Shown in pieces: positions 8,918 through 19,500 of a stretch of DNA of 64,000 nucleotides (its first letter is position 1; the number at the start of each line of letters is the position of its first letter). The notes beneath the pieces are model-generated. The model ran no database searches and was not told the DNA's origin. It worked only from the letters and a program-made list of their open reading frames with translations. The translations under genes were made by a program, and so were the position numbers. The stretch spans positions 248,001 to 312,000 of the forward strand of contig WGMB01000009.1 of the NCBI GenBank assembly GCA_016125275.1. Reading direction: 5' to 3'. The stretch comes from Acidobacteriota bacterium. Lineage in GTDB: Bacteria > Acidobacteriota > Terriglobia > Bryobacterales > UBA6623.

Positions 8918-10152
8918 CGCAACCCGCTCGAATCGTTGTCCTTGTCACGCTCATGGGCGCCGGATGCACACAGCCCGGAAGCGATCCAGACCCCGAAGTT
9001 GTTGTCGAGGTTCGGACGGAGAAGGCGAGCATTCGCACGGTGGAGGAGCTTGCAACCGCGCCGGCCACGATCTTTCCTCTCGCCAAAGCGCAAGTCGCTC
9101 CTCGCGTGACGGCTCCGATCGGGCGGCTCGCGGTTCGCAAGGGCGACCGTGTTACCGAGGGCCAGGCGCTGGCATGGCTGCGCAGCGAAGACCTTGACGC
9201 CCAACTCGCCGAGGCCAAGGCTCAAGTCACCGACGCCGAGGCCAGCCTCGAAAAGGTCTCATCCGGCACGCTACCTAGCGAGATCGAACGTGCGCGGGGC
9301 GAAGTCGAGCGCAGTGAGTCCGCCCTGACCGAATCCAAGCAGCTCTTCGAACGACGGCAAGCGCTGGTCGCCGAAGGGGCTTTGCCTGAGCGCGACCTGC
9401 TCGTCGCGAGAACCCAATATGAACAGGCGCAGGTAGCAAATCGCGTCGCCAAGTCCGCGCTGGAGCTGCTTACCGGCCGGTCCCGCACGCAAGACATCCG
9501 AATCGCGCAAAGCCGTCTAGACCAAGCAAAGGCCAGGCTGCAGTTCGTCGGGGCGCAACTCAGCTATGCACGGATCGAAAGCCCGTTGGCGGGAGTCGTG
9601 ACCGAGCAGTTTCTGTATCCGGGAGACATCGCACGACCGGACTCTCCCATATTCACGGTCATGGACCTTTCCGTTGCCGTCGCCCGCAGTCAGTTTCCCG
9701 AGGAGCGTACCGCCGGGCTCCGGGCTGGACAGCCCTGCAGGTTCTCGGCGGTGGACGTACGGCGCTCTGACTCCGTCGGAAAATTGACCGTCATCAATCA
9801 GGCCGTGGATCCCGTGCGCCACACGGTGGAGGTTTGGTGCGAGATCCCGAACGCGGACGGAGCCCTCAGAGCAGGCGCCTACGGGGAAGTGGCCATCGTG
9901 CGGGGCGTCCACCCGAATGCCGTCGTCGTCCCTCTGGCATCCGTACAGCTCGCGCCTGATCGGCAGTCAGGTGTGGTCTGGACTGTGGGCTCGGACGGGG
10001 CTGCGCACCAAGCTCACGTCGATGTGGGCGTCGTCACGAGCGAGGCCGCGGAGATCCACGCCGGTTTGCGAGGCGGTGAGACGGTTGTGATCGAGGGCGG
10101 TTTCGGACTCTCCGAAGGCGTTCCAGTGAGGTCCGCGGGGTCATCGCAATGA
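8914..10152 (+). CDS. RND efflux periplasmic adaptor (HlyD/MFP family)
   Basis: This is a 412-residue adaptor. The N-terminus is hydrophobic and has a Cys at about residue 18 (LMGAGC), a weak lipobox, so it may be lipid-anchored in the inner membrane. A lipoyl half (VTAPIGRLAVRKGDRVTEGQ) and a long coiled-coil hairpin follow at roughly 90-210, then the second lipoyl half (YARIESPLAGVVTEQFL), a beta-barrel and a membrane-proximal domain (VVPLASVQLA, GLRGGETVVIEGG). It bridges pump and outer-membrane channel. Its start overlaps the TolC-type gene and its stop overlaps the pump ATG, both ATGA, so all three parts of the machine are co-translated. Confidence 0.9.
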   Translation: MTQPARIVVLVTLMGAGCTQPGSDPDPEVVVEVRTEKASIRTVEELATAPATIFPLAKAQVAPRVTAPIGRLAVRKGDRVTEGQALAWLRSEDLDAQLAEAKAQVTDAEASLEKVSSGTLPSEIERARGEVERSESALTESKQLFERRQALVAEGALPERDLLVARTQYEQAQVANRVAKSALELLTGRSRTQDIRIAQSRLDQAKARLQFVGAQLSYARIESPLAGVVTEQFLYPGDIARPDSPIFTVMDLSVAVARSQFPEERTAGLRAGQPCRFSAVDVRRSDSVGKLTVINQAVDPVRHTVEVWCEIPNADGALRAGAYGEVAIVRGVHPNAVVVPLASVQLAPDRQSGVVWTVGSDGAAHQAHVDVGVVTSEAAEIHAGLRGGETVVIEGGFGLSEGVPVRSAGSSQ

Positions 10153-13100
10153 AGGCCGGTGCGCTCGCCTGCTTTGTCGAGAACTACGGCAAAGGTCTGG
10201 CACTAGTCTCATTCGCTTTTGCCCTTGCCGGGTTGGCCATCGCCTTTCGCCTTCCGGTTTCTCTTTTCCCGCAAACGGATTTCCCGCGGGTGGTCATTCT
10301 GGTCGACAACGGCGTCACGCCGGTCGACGTCCAAATGCTAACGGTCACGCGCCGGCTGGAGGAGGCTGCGCGCCGGGTGCCAGGCGTCACGGACATTCGG
10401 TCCGTCACTGCGCGCGGCGCCACTGAGATCAGCGTCTTCTTTCGTTGGGATGTCGACATCGTCGACGCGCTGCAACTCGTGCAGGGCGAAATCGCGCAGA
10501 TCATGCCGACTCTGCCGCGCGAATCGCGATTCTACATCAACCGACTGACCTTCTCCGTGTTCCCGATGGTCGGATTCGCCTTGACATCGCCGGATCGCGA
10601 CTTGGGCGAGCTCTGGGAACTTGCCTATTGGGACATCGCGCCGCGGCTCTATCGCGTTCCTGGCGTGATGGAAACTCGTATCGTCGGCGGACGGGAGCCT
10701 GAGTACCACGTCGTGGTCGATCCCGAGCGGCTCAATCGCTACGGCCTCTCCCTAACTGCTGTGGTCAACGCCATCCGGTCGACCAATATCGTCGCCGCGG
10801 GAGGCATGATTCAGGAGAACAACCAGCTTTACCTAGCGACAGTCACCGGACTCGTACGTCATCCCATGGAGATCGAGCAGACCGTGGTCGCGTTGTTCCA
10901 GGGGACGCCCGTCACCATCGGGGACATCGGCAACGTCGTACGCGGCGAGCGGCCCGTCTACAACATCGTCACGGCGGACGGAAAGCCCGCAGTCCTCATC
11001 AACGTCCTCCAGCAGCCTGACGGCAATGCTCTCCAAGTCGCTCGCGAAGTGAACGAACGCATCGCAAGCATCGAACGCACGCTTCCCAAGGACATCGACT
11101 TGGCGACGTTCTACGATCAGTCGATCCTGGTTCGCGATTCGATCCTCGGCGTGCGCGATGCGATTCTGATCGGTCTCTTGCTCAGCGTCGGCGTTCTGAT
11201 GGCGTTCCTCGGGGACTGGCGCACGACGTTCGTCGCGGCGACGGTCATTCCCCTGTCCCTGCTGATCGCTGTCGTCTTCATGCGCTGGTTCGGGCTGAGT
11301 TTCAATCTAATGACCCTCGGCGGCATGGCGGCCTGCGTGGGCATCGTCATCGACGACGCAATCGTCATGGTCGAGAACATCAGCGTCCACATGGCGATGG
11401 GACAGTCGCGATCGGAAGCCGCGCGCTGCGCCGTCACAGAGCTGACGCCGGCGTTGATCGGTTCCACGCTCACGCCCATCATGGTTTTCGCACCGCTGGT
11501 CCTTTTCGGCGGAATCACAGCAGTGTTCTTCCGTTCGCTAGCAGCGACGATGGTCACAGCCCTGCTGGCTTCGCTGTTCCTCGCGATCTTCTTGACGCCG
11601 GTGGTGGCGGCGCGGATCTTTCGCGCGCGCCGAGGACGAGCCGAAACCTTGGAAGAAGCAGAGCGGCAAGGCGAGGGGCGGTTCATGCGTCAGATCGCAG
11701 AGGGTTACGATCGGCTGCTCGTATGGTCTCTACAACATGCCCGATTGGTTGGGCTCGCCCTAGTGTTCGTGGTTGCAGCGTCAGGAGCAGTCTACCTTCA
11801 GCTCGGTAGCGGTTTCCTGCCCGAGGTCGACGAAGGAGCCTTCGTCCTTGACTACGTGATGCCGTCCGGGACATCACTCAAGGAGACAGACCGTGTCCTT
11901 CGGCGCGTCGAGCAGATCCTTCTGGATACACCCGATGTGGAGAGCTACTCCCGGCGCACGGGAGCCCGTCTGGCCCTGGCGATAGCCGAGCCCAACACCG
12001 GAGACTTTCTGGTGAAGTTGAAAGGTTTTCCGCGACGGCCCTTGTCGGCGGTGACCGACGAGATCCGCGACCGGATTGTCGCGAGCGAGCCGGCTATCGA
12101 GGTCGAGTTCCCTCACATTCTCGAAGACCTCATCGGAGACCTGGCTTGGTCGCCAGAGCCGATCGAGATTCAGGTTTCGCACCCGAATCCTGCAACTGCT
12201 CTTGCCATCGGGAAGCGCGTGGAGCACTGGCTTGCAACCGTCCCGGGCGTCGTCGACGTGATGAATCAGAACGTCGTTATCGGACCGACAGTAAGCTTCC
12301 GTGTCGACCCGGTCAAAGCGTCCCGGGTAGGGTTCTCGACGCAGGACGTCGCCGACCTTCAGGCGGCCATGCTCGATGGCGTGCGTGCGTCGGAAACCGT
12401 TCTGCGAAGTCGCCTCTATGGCGTACGGGTGCGCTACCCGGAAGACTATCGCGGCAGCTCGCGGACTCTCGAGGACGCTCTGGTTACGTCCCCAACAGGC
12501 GCGACAGTTCCTTTGTCCAGCATCGCCGACGTGACCGTCGAGGAAGGACAAAGGGAGATCCACCGCTACAACCTCAAAGAGGCGGTCGTGGTCACTGCGC
12601 AGCTCTCGGGACGCGATCTGGGATCCACGATGACCGAGATCCAAGAACGATTGCGGAGCGAGTTGAACCTACCCGCCGATGCGGATATCGAATATGGCGG
12701 GATCTATCAGATCCAGAGGGATTCATTTCGCAGTCTGGCTCAGGTTCTGGTCGGAGCCGTCTTGCTGATCTTCATCATCCTGGTCTTCGAGTTTCGAGGC
12801 CTCGCACAGCCGCTGGCCATCCTTGCCGCTACCGCACTCTGCACATCAGGTTCGCTCGCCAGCCTTTGGGCGACCGGCTCCACGCTCAACATCTGCTCGT
12901 TCATGGGCATGATCATGGTCGTAGGCATCGTCCACAAGAACGGTATTCTGCTACTCGACTCCGAGCAATATTTCCGCGAGCAGGGATTGGGTTTGGCGGA
13001 GTCCATCGCTCGCGCCGGTCGTCGTCGCTTGCGGCCCATCATCATGACGGCGCTTGCAACGATCCTAGGCATGCTGCCGCTCGCTCTGGGCGTTGGCTCT

Positions 13101-13217
13101 GGCGCTCAGATCCTTCAGCCGCTGGCCATCGCGGTTCTGGGGGGCGTAGCCGCCTCGCTCGTGCTATCGCTGGTTGGCGTGCCGGTGATCTACTACAAGC
13201 TCCGGCAGGGGACGTAG
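10149..13217 (+). CDS. RND-type efflux pump permease
   Basis: At 1022 residues this is a full-length RND permease with the usual 12-helix, two-porter-loop plan. Helix 4 carries DDAIVMVEN (about residues 402-410), matching the proton-relay motif of AcrB/MexB-type pumps more than the first pump in this window does. Other family signs are VPGVTDIRSVT, GSGFLPEVDEG at the start of the second half and MIMVVGIVHKNGILL near the C-terminus. It closes the five-gene operon that starts at 5716, and no other gene follows on this strand. With only about 25-30 percent likeness by eye to the pump at 424-3528, it is a second system, not a recent copy. The substrate is unknown. Confidence 0.92.
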   Translation: MKAGALACFVENYGKGLALVSFAFALAGLAIAFRLPVSLFPQTDFPRVVILVDNGVTPVDVQMLTVTRRLEEAARRVPGVTDIRSVTARGATEISVFFRWDVDIVDALQLVQGEIAQIMPTLPRESRFYINRLTFSVFPMVGFALTSPDRDLGELWELAYWDIAPRLYRVPGVMETRIVGGREPEYHVVVDPERLNRYGLSLTAVVNAIRSTNIVAAGGMIQENNQLYLATVTGLVRHPMEIEQTVVALFQGTPVTIGDIGNVVRGERPVYNIVTADGKPAVLINVLQQPDGNALQVAREVNERIASIERTLPKDIDLATFYDQSILVRDSILGVRDAILIGLLLSVGVLMAFLGDWRTTFVAATVIPLSLLIAVVFMRWFGLSFNLMTLGGMAACVGIVIDDAIVMVENISVHMAMGQSRSEAARCAVTELTPALIGSTLTPIMVFAPLVLFGGITAVFFRSLAATMVTALLASLFLAIFLTPVVAARIFRARRGRAETLEEAERQGEGRFMRQIAEGYDRLLVWSLQHARLVGLALVFVVAASGAVYLQLGSGFLPEVDEGAFVLDYVMPSGTSLKETDRVLRRVEQILLDTPDVESYSRRTGARLALAIAEPNTGDFLVKLKGFPRRPLSAVTDEIRDRIVASEPAIEVEFPHILEDLIGDLAWSPEPIEIQVSHPNPATALAIGKRVEHWLATVPGVVDVMNQNVVIGPTVSFRVDPVKASRVGFSTQDVADLQAAMLDGVRASETVLRSRLYGVRVRYPEDYRGSSRTLEDALVTSPTGATVPLSSIADVTVEEGQREIHRYNLKEAVVVTAQLSGRDLGSTMTEIQERLRSELNLPADADIEYGGIYQIQRDSFRSLAQVLVGAVLLIFIILVFEFRGLAQPLAILAATALCTSGSLASLWATGSTLNICSFMGMIMVVGIVHKNGILLLDSEQYFREQGLGLAESIARAGRRRLRPIIMTALATILGMLPLALGVGSGAQILQPLAIAVLGGVAASLVLSLVGVPVIYYKLRQGT

Positions 13218-13553
13218 TCCGACCGGCGGCTGGCAATCCGACATGGTGAGGTAGGAGATCCGGCGCAGCTCCGGTGCTCGAGGGCGGCAGTCGGCTTGTG
13301 CCCGTCGCCATCCTTGTAGGAGAGCTCGAAGCTCGCCATGTAGAACGTTCGCTCCTCCGATGTTTCTCTTCCAGATCGCCGCATGCACTCCGCCAACGCG
13401 GCTTTTCTCGACGGGAGGGTCCTCCGACGCCGGACCGGGCGCCGCTACTAAGCAAAGACCTGCAGATTAGAACCCTGATCCCCAGCAATCGACCGCAACA
13501 GGAGGACGCCCAGCACCCGCCGGGCGGCCTCCAGCGTTCTCAGCGTGATCGCG
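13218..13553. other. Intergenic stretch, no gene seen
   Basis: About 336 bases lie between two convergent genes. Short open frames exist on both strands (for example minus 13193-13396), but none has a ribosome site or a family likeness I recognise. No strong hairpin terminator is visible for either gene. Confidence 0.5.
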
Positions 13554-16500
13554 TTATTTCTGTAGCAGGACGACCCCATTGACGGTGTTCCCGCCAAAAG
13601 CGGACTGCAACAACGCGTCGATCTGCAGACTGACCTCATTGGGCAACAGAAGACCCAAGACGCCTCCGAGCACGCTGCTCGAGATGGAGAAGTTGGCCTC
13701 GGTTTGACCCTCGGGGACCGTCACAGAGCTGGGAATCACCACCGAACCCAGCAACGCATTTAGCAGGTCTCCCACCAACCCCAGCGGCGTTTCGCTGAGG
13801 GACACCGTAGCTCCACCCTCGGGCGCCGGCTGGTTCAGCACGACCGTACCGGTCCCCGACTGCCCGAGCGTCAGGCTGGCCGGCACGACAATGCTGCCCA
13901 GCACAGGGATGCTCACAGAGACCGTTGCATTCACCCCACACGGCCCCAGGACGGCACGCACCACGGATCCGAGCAGCGTCGGGAGATTTGCTACTGTGAT
14001 GCCGACCGCCCCGGTCGACTGGTTGGCTGGGATGACTACTTGCCCAACCTGGGTGTCGCCGATCAGCAACGGCACGTTGGCGCCGCCGGCCGGTGCGGGA
14101 CCGGTCAGCGTGACGAAGGAATTCAACACGCCTTCACCGGTGACTAGGTTGCTGATGTTCGCCGTGAGTTGCAGAGCCTCCACGCAAGGGTTGGACGAGT
14201 TGATCGTCAGACTCGCCGACTGACTGCTGCTGCCGGAAGTCCCGGTAATCGCCACGACTACAGGGTAGGCGCTGGTGTTGACGGTACTGATCGGAAACGT
14301 CGTTGTCGTCTGTCCGGCAGGTACGACCACGCTCGAAGACAGGATGGTCGCGGAAGAATTGTCGGTGGACAGTCCGACAAGTACGCCATTCGAACCCGCC
14401 GGCGTCGTCAAAGTGACCGTTCCCGTGACCGGAGCCCCGGCAAACACTGTCGTCGGGTTCACAACCACACTCGCGACGGTTCCGGTGATGGGCGACCCCA
14501 ACGTGATGTCGGCGACGACGGCCGGACAACCATTGAGGACCGCTTGTACCGAGGAGCCGACAATCGACAGTAGGTTGGCGATTGTCAGATCGACGGAGCC
14601 GCTCGTTTGCCCCTCGGGAATGTTGATCACGCCAACGTTGGCGCCACTCCGGACCAGTTGAATCTGTGAGCCGGACTGGGGAGCCGGTCCGTCCAACGTC
14701 GCCGTGGCTGACAGCACCCCGCTTCCGCTCAGCAGATCCGAGATCGACGCATTCAGGAGAAGGGAATTGACGCAGGCCGCCTGCACCGGATCGATCGTCA
14801 GCGTCTGGTGGACCGAGTTCGCTGAGGCCACCGTAATCAGGGCCGTCTGCTGCGACGCCACCGTCGCCGTGCTGATGGCGAACTGCCCGCTGGTCTGTCC
14901 TTGAGCGATCACAATGCTGCCCGGCAGAGTGGCGTTCGCGTTGCCGCTCGACAGCGTCACAAGAACCCCGCCGATCGGCGCAACGGCGCTCAACGTCACC
15001 GTCCCGGTGGAGCTATTCCCACCGGTCACCGACGCCGGGTCCAGAGTCAATCCCGCAATCTGGCCTTGACCCGCGCCGGTCGCCGTGATCGTAAGGGTCT
15101 GGTTGACCGAATTCGCAGACGTCGCGGTGATCAGCACCGTCTGCTGCGAGGCGGTCGCCGACGTTGTGACGGTGAATTGCGCGCTCGTCTGTCCCTGCGC
15201 TATCGCGATACTCGCAGGCACAACCGCATTCGCGTTGCCGCTCGACAGGTTCACGAGAGTCCCTCCGGCGGGGGCGGCGCTGCCGATCGTCACCGTGCCG
15301 GTAGACGGGTCGCCGCCCGGCACTGTCGAGGGATTGAGGGTGAGATTGGTGATCGTCCCGGTCACCGGGGTTCCCAGCGTGATGTTCGCCATGACGCCCG
15401 GACAATCGCCGAGGACCGCCTGTACAGTCGATCCGACGATCGTGAGCAGGTTGGCGATTGTCAGATCGACAGAGCCGCTGGTCTGTCCCTCCCCGATGTT
15501 GATAACGCCGATATTGGCGCCACTCCGGATGAGTTGAATCTGCGAACCGCCTTGCGCAGCGGGCCCGTCTAACGTCGCGGTTGCGCTCAGCAATCCCGCG
15601 CCGCTCAGGACATCGGTGATCGACGCATTCAGGGTCAGCGAGCCCACACAGGCGTTTGCCACTGACGTAATCGTCAGAGTCTTGTTGACGGCGTTGGCCG
15701 ACGTAGCCGTGATCGACGCCGTCTGTTGCGACGCTACCGCCGCAGTGGCAACGGTGAACTGACCGCTCGTCTGCCCCTGCGGAATGGTGATGCTGGCCGG
15801 CAGCGTTGCGTTCGCATTGCCGCTCGTCAGGTTGACCAGGACGCCGCCAATCGGCGCGGCCGTTGCCAGCGTTACCGTGCCCGTCGAGTTGTTACCACCG
15901 GCAACCGACGTCGGGTTGAGACTCAGCCCGGCTATCTGCCCTTGGCCTGCGCCGGTCGCCGTAATCGTCAACGTACGATTGACGGCGTTGGCCGACGTAG
16001 CGCTAATCGACGCCGTCTGTTGCGACGCTACCGCCGCAGTGGCAACGGTGAACTGACCGCTCGTCTGCCCCTGCGGAATGGTGATGCTGGCCGGCAGCGT
16101 TGCGTTCGCGTTGCCGCTCGTCAGGTTGACCAGGACGCCGCCAATCGGCGCGGCCGTTGCCAGCGTTACCGTGCCCATCGAGTTGTTACCACCGGCAACC
16201 GACGTCGGGCTCAGGGCGAGATCGGAAATCTGTCCGAGCCCGGCGGACGCCGCATTGATCGTCAACGTCCTGCTGACCGCATTAGCGGACGTGGCCGTAA
16301 CCTGAACCGACTGCTGTGTTCCCACGGGCGACGTCGCCACCGTGAACTGACCGATTGTCTGCCCTTGGGGAATGAGGAGCGTCGCCGGAAGGGTCGCGCT
16401 CGCGCTGTCACTGGTCAAGCTGACCTGTACCCCGCCAGCCGGTGCGGCGCCGGACAGCGTCACAGTAGCGGTGGAGGACTGACCTCCGTCCACCGCGGTC

Positions 16501-19500
16501 GGAGCCAACGCGAGACTGACGATCTGACCGCTGGAAGCAGGCGTCGCCTTGATCGTGAGCGTACCGCTCACCGCATTGGCCGACGTGGCGGTGATCACCG
16601 CCGAAACCTGCGTGCTCGTCGGAGAAGTGGTGGCCGTGAACTGCCCCGCGGTCTGGCCGGCCGGGATCGTAATCGTGGCCGGCACGCTCGCCGTCGCGTT
16701 TGCGCTGGAGAGATTGACCAGCACTCCGCCGACCGGAGCCGCCGAAGCCAGGGTGACCGTCCCGGTCGAAGACTGTCCGCCGTCGACTGAGCTGGGAGCG
16801 AGCGTGAGGCCGGCAAGTTGCCCTGAACCGGCCGCCGTTGGAGTGAGCGTCAGCGTGGCGCTCACCGAGTTGGCCGAGCTCGCAGCAATAGCGACCGACT
16901 GCTGAGATCCGACCGCCAGCGTCGTCACCGTGAACTGAGCGCTGGTTTGCCCCTGCGGAATGACGAGGCTCGGCGGCGCAGACGCGCTGGAGTTGTCACT
17001 GGAGAAGTTGACAAGGACGCCTCCGACCGGCGCTGCGCCGGACAGAGTCACGGTGCCCGTGGAGCTCTGTCCGCCCACAACGCTGGTTGGATTCAGCGTC
17101 AAACCTGCAATCTGACCTGAACCTGCGGGCGTCGCACTAATAGTCATTGTGGCGGTGACGGCATTGGCCGAAGTCGCCGTGATCCCGGCCGTTTGCTGTG
17201 ATCCCACGGGCGAGGTCGTCACGGAGAACTGACCGCTCGTCTGCCCCTGCGGAATCGTGATACTTGCCGGCGCCGTGGCGTTGACGCTGTCGCTACCAAG
17301 CTGCACCAGAATGCCTCCGAGGCCTGCGGGACTCGACAAGGTGACAGTCGCGGTGGAGCTCTGTCCGCCCAGGACCGGGTTGGGAGAGAGGGTCAGACCC
17401 GAGAGCTGCCCCCGTCCGGCGGCGGTAGGCTGGATGCTGAGCGAAGCGCTCACTGAGTTGGACGAGGTCGCTGTGATTCCGGCTGCCTGCGCCGAGCTGG
17501 ACGGCGAGGTCGTTACTTGGAACTGACCGCTGGTTTGCCCCTCCGGAATCACGACGCTCGCCGGGACGCTCGCCGCCGAGTTGTCGCTCGTCAGATTGAC
17601 CAGAACCCCGCCGCTCGGAGCCGGGGCCAGGAGAATAATCGTCCCCGTGGATGCCTGTCCTGCTTTGACCGGGTTGGGGGAAAGGCTCAGGCCGCCAAGC
17701 TGCGCGGACCCGGCCGGGGTCGGATCGATCGTCAGACTCGCTTGGAGCGAATTAGCCGAGGCGGCCGTAATGCCGACCGTCTGTTGGGTGGCCGCTGGGG
17801 ATGTCATGACCACGAACTGCCCGCTCGTTTGGCCCTCCGGGATCACTATGCTCGCGGGTACGGTCGCAGTCGGGTTGTCGCTGCTGAGGTTCACCAGGAC
17901 TCCGCCTGTCGCCGCGGGGCCGCCCAGTGTCACGGTTCCGGTCGAGCTCTGCCCTCCGGAAACCGTCGTCGGAGCGAGCGTCAGGCTCGCCAGGTTGGCC
18001 AACCCTGCGCCGGACGCATCGATCGTCAGGGCTGTCGAAACCGTGTTGGCCGAAGTCGCTGAGATCATCGCGACCTGTTGGGTTGTGGCGGGCGTCGTCG
18101 AGATTGTGAACTGCCCGGTCGTGTGCGCCTCGGGAATCGACACGCTGCTGGGAACGGTCGCCGCCGCGTTGTTGCTGGCCAGGGTTACCTGGATCCCCCC
18201 GCTCGGAGCCGGAGAGGCCAGCTCCACCGTACCGGTTGCGCTCTGCCCGCCGACAACAGGATTGGGTGCAATTGTGAGGCTCAGCACTTGCGCGTCCTGC
18301 GACGAAGAGTCCAGCTCGAGGGTCAGGGTGGCTTGCACGGTGTTGCGAGCCGTCGCTTGCAGAACGGCGACCAACAATTGCGTCACCGGCGAGGTCTGGA
18401 TCGAAAACTGAGCGCTGGTCGCCCCCCCGGGGATGACGATCGAGTCGGGTAGGACGGCCCGGTTCGTGCTGCTGGAGAGAAAGACCTCCAGACCTCCCTC
18501 GGGCGCCGGCCCTTCCAACGTCACGGTCCCGGTGACTTGGCCGCCGCCCGAAATCGATCCGGGGCTTACGGTCAGAGACAACAGCGCAGGCTCCGAGGCC
18601 GACCCCTCAGGCAGAATGACGAGGGTCGCAGCCGCTGAAGTCTCACCGGCTTCTCCTCGAACGACCGCTTGGATGGCGCTCTCCACCGGTTCGGTGGCTA
18701 TGAGAAACTCAGCGGAGATCGCACCTTCCGGCACGATGATCTCCGGAGCAGTGCTCGCGGCGCTCTGGCTCGTGCTGAGCGCCACGCGCAATCCGCCGGC
18801 GGGGGCGGGCGAGCCCAGCCAGACCCGCCCGACCGTCGTCTGACCGCCAATCACGGTGCCGGCGGCGATCGTAAGGCTGTTGATCCCCGGGCCATGGCCG
18901 GGAACGATGGTCAGCGTGCCGGCCGTCGAGCCGCCTCCCGTCGTCGCAGTGACCGTCACGACGAGCGCTTCTTCCACGGGCGGCGTCTCGACCTCGAATG
19001 TTTCCATCAAAGCGCCGGCAGGAATGGTTACGGAGGCCGGCGGAGCGAGCTCGGTTGCGTCACTGCTCAGAACCACCGTCACATCGTGGTCGGTCGGGCA
19101 GTTCAGGCGCACGAACCCGACCGCCTGCTCGCCGCCGATCACCAGGGACGGGCCAAAGGCGATGGCAGCCGCTTCGCCGCAATTCGTGTCCTCTGACCCC
19201 AAACGCCGCCATAGCCGCCGCACGCGGTTGTTCCCCGCATCGGCCAATAGAAAGTCGCCGAACAGCGTGGAAGTCGAACCCGCCGGAGCGTTCAGCTCGG
19301 CATCAACGGCGGGAGTCCCTTCGCCAGACGCTCCAGGATGACCTTGCCCCGCTAGCGGGTGCAGGACGCAATCGAGATCGTCGACCCACAGCCTGTGCGT
19401 CTCGGCATCGCTCACCATCAGCCGCTCATGCAGGCCGAACGCGACGGAGAGGGCGGCGCCCAGATTTGGCTCCTCCTCGGAGGCGTTGTCTCCTTCGCCG

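Noticed and set aside
13193-13396. 67-residue minus-strand frame at the end of the second RND pump gene
   Set aside because: It partly overlaps the pump gene, has no ribosome site, and matches no family I recognise.
13690-19100. CRISPR-like or mobile repeat array
   Set aside because: The periodic repeats are about 294 bases, in frame and encode Ig modules; there are no spacers.
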